Below, one piece after another: positions 1 through 9,125 of a stretch of DNA of 17,005 bases. Both the position numbers and the translations under genes were made by a program. Location of the stretch: NCBI GenBank assembly GCA_019683665.1, contig JADGIB010000038.1:1-17005 (forward strand), in the 5' to 3' direction. The number at the start of each line of letters is the position of its first letter. Position 1 is the first letter of the stretch. The notes beneath the pieces were generated by a model. That model was not told the origin of the DNA and ran no database searches. It worked only from the letters and a program-made list of their open reading frames with translations. The stretch comes from Solirubrobacteraceae bacterium. Its GTDB lineage: Bacteria; Actinomycetota; Thermoleophilia; Solirubrobacterales; Solirubrobacteraceae.

Positions 1-810
<810 letters not shown>

Positions 811-813
811 TCG

Positions 814-1446
814 TTATCCCTTCGGCGTCAGCGTGATCGTGAGATGGCTCGTGCGCTTGCGGATCCGGGTCGCGCGGCCCATGGCGCGCGGCTGGAACCG
901 CTTGAGGGTCGGGCCCTCGTCAGCGTAGGCGGCGGCGACCTTCAGGTCGTCGCCCAGCAGCTCGTGGTTGTGCTCGGCGTTGGCGACCGCCGACTCGAGC
1001 AGCTTGGCCCAGTCCTTGGCCACGGCGCGCGGCGTGAACGCGAGGATCGCGCGCGCCTCCGCGACCGACTTGCCGCGGATGTGCTCGCACACGAGGCGCG
1101 CCTTGCGCGCCGACGTGCGCACGTACCTGGCCTGGGCGCGGACGACCGGCGGGGCGGCGTCGGCGTCGCCCTTGGCGGAGCGGCCGCGTGACGCGCCGGC
1201 CTTCGCCCTGGCGGGCGCCTTGGCCGGCGTCTCGGCCGGGGCCTCCTCGGCGACCGGCTCGTCGGCCTTCGCCGCGGCCTCCGCCTCGTCGGCCTTGGCG
1301 GCCTCGGCCTTCGGCTCGGCCTTCCTGCGCGGAGCGCGCTTCGCCTTCGGCTTCTCCTCGGCGGCAGCCTCGGCCGGCGCCGTCTCCTCGACGGCGGCCT
1401 CCTGCGGCTCCTGCGGCTCCTCGGGCTTCTTGTCGTCCTCAGCCAT
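814..1446 (-). CDS. rplV: 50S ribosomal protein L22 with long N-terminal extension
   Basis: L22 binds 23S rRNA and sends a beta-hairpin into the peptide exit tunnel. The frame encodes 210 residues, whereas bacterial L22 is usually about 110. The conserved L22 domain starts near residue 102 (VRAQARYVRTSARKARLV) and ends with SHLTITLTPKG. The first 100 residues are a low-complexity Ala/Glu/Lys/Pro stretch: acidic at first (MAEDDKKPEEPQEPQEA), then mixed, and basic near residues 75-92. I chose the ATG at 1444-1446 because it overlaps the rpsS stop by one base (TGATG) and has GGAAGG about 7 bases upstream. I see no ATG or GTG start at the beginning of the conserved domain. The gene is translationally coupled to rpsS and followed 3 bases later by rpsC. 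Confidence 0.96.
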   Translation of the reverse strand: MAEDDKKPEEPQEPQEAAVEETAPAEAAAEEKPKAKRAPRRKAEPKAEAAKADEAEAAAKADEPVAEEAPAETPAKAPARAKAGASRGRSAKGDADAAPPVVRAQARYVRTSARKARLVCEHIRGKSVAEARAILAFTPRAVAKDWAKLLESAVANAEHNHELLGDDLKVAAAYADEGPTLKRFQPRAMGRATRIRKRTSHLTITLTPKG

Positions 1447-1718
1447 CAGCGGACCTTCCCCGAGCCGGCGTGGCCGCGGTACGTACGGGTCGGCGCGAAC
1501 TCGCCCAGCTTGTGCCCGACCATCGCCTCGGACACGAACACGGGCACGTGCTTGCGGCCGTCGTGGACGGCGATCGTGTGCCCGACCATCTCCGGGAAGA
1601 TCGTCGACGCGCGCGACCAGGTCTTGATCATGGTCTTGTTGCCGGACTCGTTCATCGCCTTGATGCGCGCCATGAGGCGCTCCTCGACGAACGGCCCCTT
1701 CTTGCTCGAACGGCTCAT
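1446..1718 (-). CDS. rpsS: 30S ribosomal protein S19
   Basis: S19 sits in the head of the small subunit, forms a pair with S13 and contacts the A-site region and subunit bridges. The product is 90 residues, the normal size. It begins with MSRSSKKGPFVEERL and contains the family motifs WSRASTIFPEMVGHTIAVHDG and GHKLGEFAPTRTYRGHAG. It lies 3 bases after rplB, and its TGA stop shares one base with the rplV ATG, so the two are likely translationally coupled. Nothing unusual is visible. Confidence 0.98.
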   Translation of the reverse strand: MSRSSKKGPFVEERLMARIKAMNESGNKTMIKTWSRASTIFPEMVGHTIAVHDGRKHVPVFVSEAMVGHKLGEFAPTRTYRGHAGSGKVR

Positions 1719-1721
1719 CGG

Positions 1722-2564
1722 TTAGCGCTTGCCCTTCCCACGCTTCCGGCCGCGCACGATGAGGCGGTCGGAGGCCTTGTTCTTCTTGCGGGTGCGGTAC
1801 CCGAGCGTCGGCACGCCCCACGGCGTGACCGGATGGCGACCCGGCGTCGTGGAGCCCTCGCCGCCGCCGTGCGGGTGGTCGACCGGGTTCATCGCGGTGC
1901 CGCGCGTCTGCGGGCGCACGCCCATGTGGCGCTTGCGGCCCGCCTTGCCGATCGTGACGTTCTGGTGGTCGGCGTTGCCGATCGTGCCGATCGTCGCGCG
2001 GCAGGCGGCCGGCACCATGCGCATCTCGCCCGAGGGCAGGCGCAGGGTGGCCATGCCGCGCTCCTTGGCCATGAGCTGGACCCCGGCGCCGGCGGAGCGG
2101 GCCAGCTGCCCGCCGCGACCCGGCTGCAGCTCGACGTTGTGGACGACGGTGCCCGTCGGGATCCGCTCCAGGGGCAGGCAGTGCCCGACCTGGATGTCGG
2201 CGTTCTCGCCCGACATGACCGTCGCGCCGACCTCGAGGCGGTTCGGCCACAGGATGTAGCGCTTCTCGCCGTCGGCGTAGTGCAGCAGCGCGATGTACGC
2301 GGTCCGGTTGGGGTCGTACTCGATCGCGGCGACCTTGGCCGGCACGCCGTCCTTGCGGCGCTTGAAGTCGATGCGGCGGTACAGGCGCTTGGCCCCGCCG
2401 CCGCGATGGCGCGACGTCTTGCGGCCGTAGCTGTTGCGGCCGCCGGACTTCGTCAGGCCCTCGACGAGCGACTTCTCCGGCTCGGTCTTCGTGATCTCGG
2501 CGAAATCGGGGTACGTCGCGAAGCGGCGCCCCGGGCTCGTCGGCTTCGGCTTGCGAATGGGCAT
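1722..2564 (-). CDS. rplB: 50S ribosomal protein L2
   Basis: L2 is a primary 23S rRNA-binding protein needed for subunit joining and for the peptidyl-transferase region. The product is 280 residues, close to the family norm. It starts MPIRKPKPTSPGRRFATYPDF. The N-terminal OB-like domain contains the typical KRLYRRIDFKRRKDGVPAKV. The C-terminal domain carries the conserved MNPVDHPHGGGEG loop, which includes the histidine equivalent to E. coli His229. A GGAGGAG Shine-Dalgarno precedes the ATG by about 10 bases, in the spacer and end of rplW. The gene is 3 bases after rplW and 3 bases before rpsS. Confidence 0.98.
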   Translation of the reverse strand: MPIRKPKPTSPGRRFATYPDFAEITKTEPEKSLVEGLTKSGGRNSYGRKTSRHRGGGAKRLYRRIDFKRRKDGVPAKVAAIEYDPNRTAYIALLHYADGEKRYILWPNRLEVGATVMSGENADIQVGHCLPLERIPTGTVVHNVELQPGRGGQLARSAGAGVQLMAKERGMATLRLPSGEMRMVPAACRATIGTIGNADHQNVTIGKAGRKRHMGVRPQTRGTAMNPVDHPHGGGEGSTTPGRHPVTPWGVPTLGYRTRKKNKASDRLIVRGRKRGKGKR

Positions 2565-2567
2565 GGC

Positions 2568-2870
2568 CTAGGACTCCTCCAGCCCCTGCAGGCCCTGGAA
2601 GATCGGGATCGTGTCGCCCGGACGGACCTGGACGATCGCCTTCTTCCACGAGCGCGTCTTGCCGGACGTGTAGCCGCGGCGCTTGGGCTTGCTCTTGACG
2701 GACATCGTGTGGACGCTGACCACCTTGACGTCGAACAGCTCCTCGATCGCCTGGCGGATCTGCGTCTTGTGCGCGTCCGGGTGGACGCGGAACGTGTACT
2801 TGTCGACCGACGCGAGCACGTAGCTCTTCTCGCTCACGACCGGGCGGATGATGATCTGCGTCGCGTTCAT
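2568..2870 (-). CDS. rplW: 50S ribosomal protein L23
   Basis: L23 lies at the exit of the peptide tunnel and is the docking site for trigger factor and SRP. The product is 100 residues, a normal size. It starts MNATQIIIRPVVSEKSY and shows the conserved YTFRVHPDAHKTQIRQAIE helix and the KPKRRGY loop. I chose the ATG at 2868-2870 because it overlaps the rplD stop as ATGA, has GGAG about 9 bases upstream, and matches the family N-terminus. The longer open frame upstream is only the rplD region read in another frame. Confidence 0.97.
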   Translation of the reverse strand: MNATQIIIRPVVSEKSYVLASVDKYTFRVHPDAHKTQIRQAIEELFDVKVVSVHTMSVKSKPKRRGYTSGKTRSWKKAIVQVRPGDTIPIFQGLQGLEES

Positions 2871-3484
2871 CGGGCACGCTCCGTGAGCTGGTCGAGCGCG
2901 GCGCGGGAGGCCAGGACGGCCGACGCGCCGACGAGGTCGGCGACGCCCACCGCAGCGGCCGGCAGCACCGACACCCGGTCGAGGTTGCGGAACGACAGGG
3001 CCGCCTTGGCCTCCTCGTCGGTCAGCACGACGAGGACGCCCTTCGGCTGGCCCCAGTCGGCCAGGAGCCGGGCCGCCTTCTTCGTCGACGGCTGCTCCAG
3101 GAACGGCGCCGGGTCGAGGACGGCCAGCGAGTCGCGGCCGGCGTGCAGCGACAGCGCGCTGCGCAGCGCCGCGCGCCGCTCCTTGCGGTTGACCTTGAAC
3201 GTGTAGCGGCGCGGCTGCGGGCCGAAGACGGTGCCGCCGCCAGTCCACAGCGGGCTGCGGGTCGAGCCGGCGCGGGCGCGGCCGGTGCCCTTCTGGCGCC
3301 ACGGCTTGGAGCCGCCGCCGGACACCTGCCCGCGGGTCTTCGTCGCGTGCGTGCCCTGGCGGCGCGCCGCGAGCTCCGCGCGGACCGACTCGTGGACGAG
3401 CGGCCCGTGGAACTCCGCGCCGAAGGCGGTCTCGTCGAGGGTGACGGTCTCGCTGCCGCCGAGAACGGGAGCCGTGCTAGCCAT
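2867..3484 (-). CDS. rplD: 50S ribosomal protein L4
   Basis: L4 binds domain I of 23S rRNA and its extended loop reaches the exit-tunnel constriction. The product is 205 residues, the normal size. The tunnel loop is recognisable at about residues 45-80 (THATKTRGQVSGGGSKPW, then QKGTGRARAGSTRSP). The ATG at 3482-3484 overlaps the end of rplC by 8 bases and has GAGGTG just upstream; the stop overlaps rplW by 4 bases. In E. coli L4 also represses the S10 operon, but I see no evidence in this sequence that this copy does so. Confidence 0.97.
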   Translation of the reverse strand: MASTAPVLGGSETVTLDETAFGAEFHGPLVHESVRAELAARRQGTHATKTRGQVSGGGSKPWRQKGTGRARAGSTRSPLWTGGGTVFGPQPRRYTFKVNRKERRAALRSALSLHAGRDSLAVLDPAPFLEQPSTKKAARLLADWGQPKGVLVVLTDEEAKAALSFRNLDRVSVLPAAAVGVADLVGASAVLASRAALDQLTERAR

Positions 3485-4094
3485 CGGTGCGCACCTCCAC
3501 GACGCCGTTGCGCGGGCCCGGCACGGAGCCGCGCACGAGCAGCAGGTTCTGATCGGGACGCACGTCGACGACGGTCAGCCCCTTCTGGGTGACGCGGCGG
3601 TGGCCCATGTGGCCGGCGCCGCGCAGGCCCTTCAGCACGCGCGACGGCGTGGCCGACGCGCCGATCGAGCCCGGCGCGCGCACGTTGTGGCTGCCGTGGC
3701 TCTTGGGGCCGCGCTTGAAGTTGTGGCGCTTGATCGTGCCCTGGAAGCCCTTGCCCTTGGAGACGCCGGAGACCTTCACGACGTCGCCGACGTTGAAGGC
3801 GTCGACGGTGACGGTCTCGCCGACGCTGAGCTCGCCGGCCTCGCCGCGGAACTCGCGGACATGGCGCATCGGCGGCGCGCCGGCCTTCTTGAGGTGGCCG
3901 AGCTCGGCCTTGGACAGGTGCTTCTCCTTGGTGGGGCCGAACGCGAGCTGGACGGCGTCGTAGCCGTCGCGCTCGAGCGTGCGGATCGCCGTGACCGGGC
4001 AGGGGCCCGCCTCGAGGACGGTCACGCGCTCGACGTGGCCGTCTTCGGCGAACACCTGGGTCATGCCGAGCTTGCGGGCGAGGATGGCGGTCAT
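3477..4094 (-). CDS. rplC: 50S ribosomal protein L3
   Basis: L3 is an early assembly protein whose central loop reaches towards the peptidyl-transferase centre. The product is 205 residues, the usual length. It starts MTAILARKLGMTQVF and contains the conserved KGKGFQGTIKRHNFKRGPKSHGSHNVR block, quoted here only in part by its ends KGKGFQGTIKRH and GPKSHGSHN. The loop around residues 145-165 reads GSIGASATPSRVLKGLRGAG. It is 3 bases after rpsJ and overlaps rplD by 8 bases. No strong Shine-Dalgarno is visible, so translation may depend on coupling to rpsJ. Confidence 0.97.
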   Translation of the reverse strand: MTAILARKLGMTQVFAEDGHVERVTVLEAGPCPVTAIRTLERDGYDAVQLAFGPTKEKHLSKAELGHLKKAGAPPMRHVREFRGEAGELSVGETVTVDAFNVGDVVKVSGVSKGKGFQGTIKRHNFKRGPKSHGSHNVRAPGSIGASATPSRVLKGLRGAGHMGHRRVTQKGLTVVDVRPDQNLLLVRGSVPGPRNGVVEVRTDG

Positions 4095-4097
4095 TGC

Positions 4098-4421
4098 TTA
4101 GGCGAGACGGATCTCGATGTCGACGCCGGCCGGGAGCTGGTCCAGGCGCTGGAGCGAGTCGACGGTCTTCGGGGTGGGCTGGTGGATGTCGATCAGCCGC
4201 TTGTGCGTGCGGATCTCGAAGTGCTCCTGGGAGTCCTTGTCCTTGAACGGGGACCGGACCACCGCGTACACGTTCTTCTCGGTCGGCAGCGGCACCGGAC
4301 CGGAGACCGTCGCGCCCGTGCGCGTCGCGGTCTCGACGATCTCCTTGGCCGCCGCCTCGATGGCCGAGTGGTCATACGCCTTGAGGCGAATGCGGATCTT
4401 GTTTTGCGCTGCCGTTGCCAT
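4098..4421 (-). CDS. rpsJ: 30S ribosomal protein S10 (NusE)
   Basis: S10 is a small-subunit head protein that also acts as NusE in transcription antitermination. The product is 107 residues. Conserved blocks include IRIRLKAYDHSAIEAAAKEI, GPVPLPTEKNVY and RTHKRLIDIHQPTPKTVDSL. I chose the ATG at 4419-4421 because it gives the usual N-terminus. An in-frame TTG at 4458-4460 would add 13 residues, but it lies inside the hairpin arm just upstream, so I do not favour it. There is no purine-rich Shine-Dalgarno in the 18 bases before the ATG. The gene follows tuf after an 83-base gap containing a strong hairpin and heads the S10 run of genes. Confidence 0.96.
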   Translation of the reverse strand: MATAAQNKIRIRLKAYDHSAIEAAAKEIVETATRTGATVSGPVPLPTEKNVYAVVRSPFKDKDSQEHFEIRTHKRLIDIHQPTPKTVDSLQRLDQLPAGVDIEIRLA

Positions 4422-4439
4422 GTGCGTCGTTTCGTGAAG

Positions 4440-4469
4440 AGGGGGCGGTTGATGGGCCAACCGCCCCCT
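4440..4469 (-). terminator. Strong hairpin between tuf and rpsJ, terminator or leader attenuator
   Basis: Positions 4440-4450 (AGGGGGCGGTT) and 4459-4469 (AACCGCCCCCT) are perfect reverse complements, giving an 11-bp stem with an 8-base loop. Read on the transcribed minus strand, the stem is followed by TCTTCACG, so the U-run is poor. It lies 35 bases after the tuf stop and 18 bases before the rpsJ ATG. It could be a weak intrinsic terminator for tuf, a processing or stability hairpin, or an element controlling rpsJ translation. Confidence 0.6.
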
Positions 4470-4504
4470 GCCTCAGCGAGTCCTTTCCGGGCCTCCTCGG
4501 AGAC

Positions 4505-5689
<1,185 letters not shown>

Positions 5690-5693
5690 TGTG

Positions 5694-5706
5694 CCTTTCT
5701 CCCTTT
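5694..5706 (-). promoter_or_regulatory. tuf ribosome binding site supporting a GTG start
   Basis: On the minus strand this reads AAAGGGAGAAAGG, ending 4 bases before the GTG start of tuf. The GGGAG core sits about 9 bases upstream. It settles the start in the absence of an ATG at the family N-terminus. It is also a clear contrast to the Shine-Dalgarno-poor starts of fusA, rpsJ and rpsL. Confidence 0.7.
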
Positions 5707-5720
5707 GAAATCTCGAACCG

Positions 5721-5737
5721 CTGGAAAGTACTGGAAA
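5721..5737. repeat. Short direct repeat in fusA-tuf spacer
   Basis: CTGGAAA occurs twice (5721-5727 and 5731-5737) separated by GTA, inside the 51-base fusA-tuf spacer. The spacer is notably richer in A/T than its surroundings. I see no function; it could be chance or part of a leader or processing site. Confidence 0.4.
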
Positions 5738-5740
5738 TCG

Positions 5741-7837
<2,097 letters not shown>

Positions 7838-7881
7838 GGAAGAGGGGGCTGGCTGTCGGCGGTCTACGGCGTGATCTCGAG

Positions 7882-7907
7882 CAAAAAGAACGGGCCCAGC
7901 GGGCCCG
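7882..7907 (-). terminator. Intrinsic terminator-like hairpin upstream of fusA
   Basis: CGGGCCC at 7891-7897 pairs with GGGCCCG at 7901-7907 across a 3-base loop. On the minus strand the stem is followed directly by TTCTTTTTG, a good U-tract. It lies 44 bases before the fusA ATG, so it is either a second terminator for rpsL-rpsG transcripts or an attenuator in the fusA leader. Confidence 0.65.
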
Positions 7908-8022
7908 CACACGACTCCGTCCTGGTCGGCAGCGAAGTCGCTATCTGGTCGAAGTCACCATCCGTGCGGGCGTGGGCGCTGCGCTGATGGGGCACCAGTC
8001 GGCAGCGGCAGAGCACGATAGC

Positions 8023-8062
8023 AAAAAGCGCGACCGGCTCGGGGCCTGAGGCCCTGACGCGC
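8023..8062 (-). terminator. Intrinsic terminator-like structure downstream of rpsG
   Basis: On the minus strand an outer GCGCG/CGCGC stem (8058-8062 with 8028-8032) encloses an inner GGGCC/GGCCC stem, and TTTTT follows at 8027-8023. It lies about 135 bases after the rpsG stop. The layout fits a Rho-independent terminator of the rpsL-rpsG unit, although the outer stem is short. Confidence 0.5.
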
Positions 8063-8069
8063 GTCCGGG

Positions 8070-8089
8070 CCGGGGGGCGGGGCCCCCGG
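8070..8089. repeat. 7-bp GC hairpin in rpsG-fusA gap
   Basis: CCGGGGG at 8070-8076 pairs with CCCCCGG at 8083-8089 over a 6-base loop. It has no U-tract on either strand. It belongs to a cluster of stems, but such a short stem could arise by chance at this G+C. Confidence 0.4.
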
Positions 8090-8101
8090 CGGGGCGCGGC
8101 G

Positions 8102-8126
8102 CCGGCCGCGCGCCGCGCGCGGCCGG
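8102..8126. repeat. Perfect 11-bp GC hairpin in rpsG-fusA gap
   Basis: CCGGCCGCGCG at 8102-8112 and CGCGCGGCCGG at 8116-8126 are perfect reverse complements with a 3-base loop. There is no U-tract. It may protect the 3' end of the rpsL-rpsG mRNA or pause polymerase. Confidence 0.55.
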
Positions 8127-8131
8127 ACACG

Positions 8132-8159
8132 CGACGCGCCCGCCGAAACGGGCGCGTCG
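8132..8159. repeat. Perfect 11-bp hairpin just after rpsG
   Basis: CGACGCGCCCG at 8132-8142 and CGGGCGCGTCG at 8149-8159 are perfect reverse complements with a 6-base loop. It lies 38 bases after the rpsG stop. No U-tract follows, so it may be a U-less terminator or a 3'-end stability element. Confidence 0.6.
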
Positions 8160-8197
8160 AAGGCGGCGAAAGCGGGTGGGACGACCCGGCGGGCCGG

Positions 8198-8668
8198 CTA
8201 CCAGCGGTAGTGCGCGAAGGCCTTGTTGGCCTGCGCCATGCGGTAGATGTCGTCCTTGCGCTTGTAGGCCCCGCCCTGCTGCTGCTGGGCGTCGAGCAGC
8301 TCGTTGGCGAGCCGCTGGGCCATCGTCTTCTCGCGGCGCTGGCGGGCGAACTCCACGAGCCAGCGGACGGCGAGCGTGCGGGCGCGGCGCTGGGGCACCT
8401 CGACCGGCACCTGGTAGGTCGCGCCGCCGACGCGGCGGGAGCGAACCTCGAGCACGGGGGTGAGCGCCTTGATCGACTGCTCCAGGGCCTCGACCGGATC
8501 CTTGCCGGTGCGCTCGCCGATGATCGCCAGCGCGTCGTAGACGATGCGCTCGGCGGTCGACTTCTTGCCGTCCAGCATGACCTTGTTGATCACCTGCTGG
8601 ACGAGGCGGGAGCGGTAGACGGGGTCCGGCTCGATCGGCCGGATCTGAGCGGCTGCGCGACGGGGCAT
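8198..8668 (-). CDS. rpsG: 30S ribosomal protein S7
   Basis: S7 nucleates assembly of the small-subunit head and contacts E-site tRNA. The product is 156 residues, the normal size. It starts MPRRAAAQIRPIEPDPVYRS. Family blocks include NKVMLDGKKSTAERIVYDAL, RSRRVGGATYQVPVEV, RWLVEFARQRREKTM and the terminal ANKAFAHYRW. A run of four Gln sits near residue 133 in the variable loop. It is 4 bases after rpsL, so the two form one unit; the hairpin-rich gap follows. Only a weak AGAAG lies before the start, inside the rpsL end. Confidence 0.98.
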   Translation of the reverse strand: MPRRAAAQIRPIEPDPVYRSRLVQQVINKVMLDGKKSTAERIVYDALAIIGERTGKDPVEALEQSIKALTPVLEVRSRRVGGATYQVPVEVPQRRARTLAVRWLVEFARQRREKTMAQRLANELLDAQQQQGGAYKRKDDIYRMAQANKAFAHYRW

Positions 8669-8672
8669 GGCT

Positions 8673-9068
8673 CTACTTCTTCTTGACGCCGTACTGGGAG
8701 CGGGCCTTCTTGCGATCGCTCACGCCGGCGGCGTCGAGCGTGCCGCGCACGACCTTGTAGCGCACGCCCGGAAGGTCCTTGACGCGGCCGCCGCGGACGA
8801 GCACGACCGAGTGCTCCTGGAGGTTGTGGCCCTCGCCCGGGATGTACGCGGTGACCTCCATCGACCCGGTGATGCGGACTCGCGCCACCTTGCGCAGGGC
8901 GGAGTTCGGCTTCTTCGGGGTCGTCGTGAAGACGCGCGTGCAGACGCCGCGGCGCTGGGGCGCGGCGACCTGCTTCTTGCGACCCTGGCCGGACTTCAGG
9001 CCGGGGGTCGCGAGCTTCTTGGGCTTGGCCTTGCGGCCCTTGCGGATCAGCTGCGAGGTCGTGGGCAT
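8673..9068 (-). CDS. rpsL: 30S ribosomal protein S12
   Basis: S12 lies at the decoding centre and controls accuracy. The product is 131 residues. The two lysines linked to streptomycin response are present: TTTPKKPNSA at about 48-57 and GGRVKDLPGV at 93-102, so no classical resistance change is visible. The aspartate in the second motif is the usual methylthiolation site. Compared with my recollection of mycobacterial S12, about 9 residues are inserted near positions 27-36 (GQGRKKQVA), a region where Firmicutes also carry an insertion. The ATG at 9066-9068 gives the canonical MPTTSQLIRKGR start. No Shine-Dalgarno is visible upstream. It is the first gene of the translation block here. Confidence 0.98.
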   Translation of the reverse strand: MPTTSQLIRKGRKAKPKKLATPGLKSGQGRKKQVAAPQRRGVCTRVFTTTPKKPNSALRKVARVRITGSMEVTAYIPGEGHNLQEHSVVLVRGGRVKDLPGVRYKVVRGTLDAAGVSDRKKARSQYGVKKK

Positions 9069-9125
9069 GCGACCGTGAAGCGTAGCAGCGCATCATCGGC
9101 GGCGGGGACGGGAACGGCCTCGCCT
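9069..9125. promoter_or_regulatory. Divergent promoter region of rpsL and acyltransferase
   Basis: This 57-base gap must carry or lie close to promoters for both genes. On the minus strand TACGCT, a passable -10, ends 10 bases before the rpsL ATG, which would give a very short or leaderless mRNA. I see no matching -35. The extents of both promoters are inferred from gene layout only. Confidence 0.35.

Larger units (their letters stand above)
7838..8197 (-). other. 360-bp rpsG-fusA intergenic region with five hairpins
   Basis: No gene is supported here. In transcription order (descending coordinates) the gap holds two U-tract-free GC stems (8132-8159, 8102-8126), a 7-bp stem (8070-8089), a hairpin followed by TTTTT (8062-8023), about 115 bases of less structured sequence, and a second hairpin followed by TTCTTTTTG (7907-7882), then the fusA start. 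The unstructured 7908-8021 part could hold a fusA promoter, but I do not see a convincing -35/-10 pair. I see no tRNA. Confidence 0.7.

Noticed and set aside
4422..4460. Longer S10 starting at TTG 4458-4460
   Set aside because: It adds a non-family 13-residue leader and its start lies inside a strong hairpin arm; the ATG gives the usual S10.
7908..8021. Possible tRNA or small gene between the two terminators
   Set aside because: No cloverleaf, TTCGA-type T-arm context or start with ribosome site could be made out.
8713..8995. Streptomycin-resistance change in S12
   Set aside because: Both key lysine motifs (PKKPNSA and RVKDLPG) are wild-type.
8667..9125. Upstream extension of the acyltransferase frame
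   Set aside because: It is antisense to rpsL and lacks acyltransferase similarity; the family region starts after 9126.
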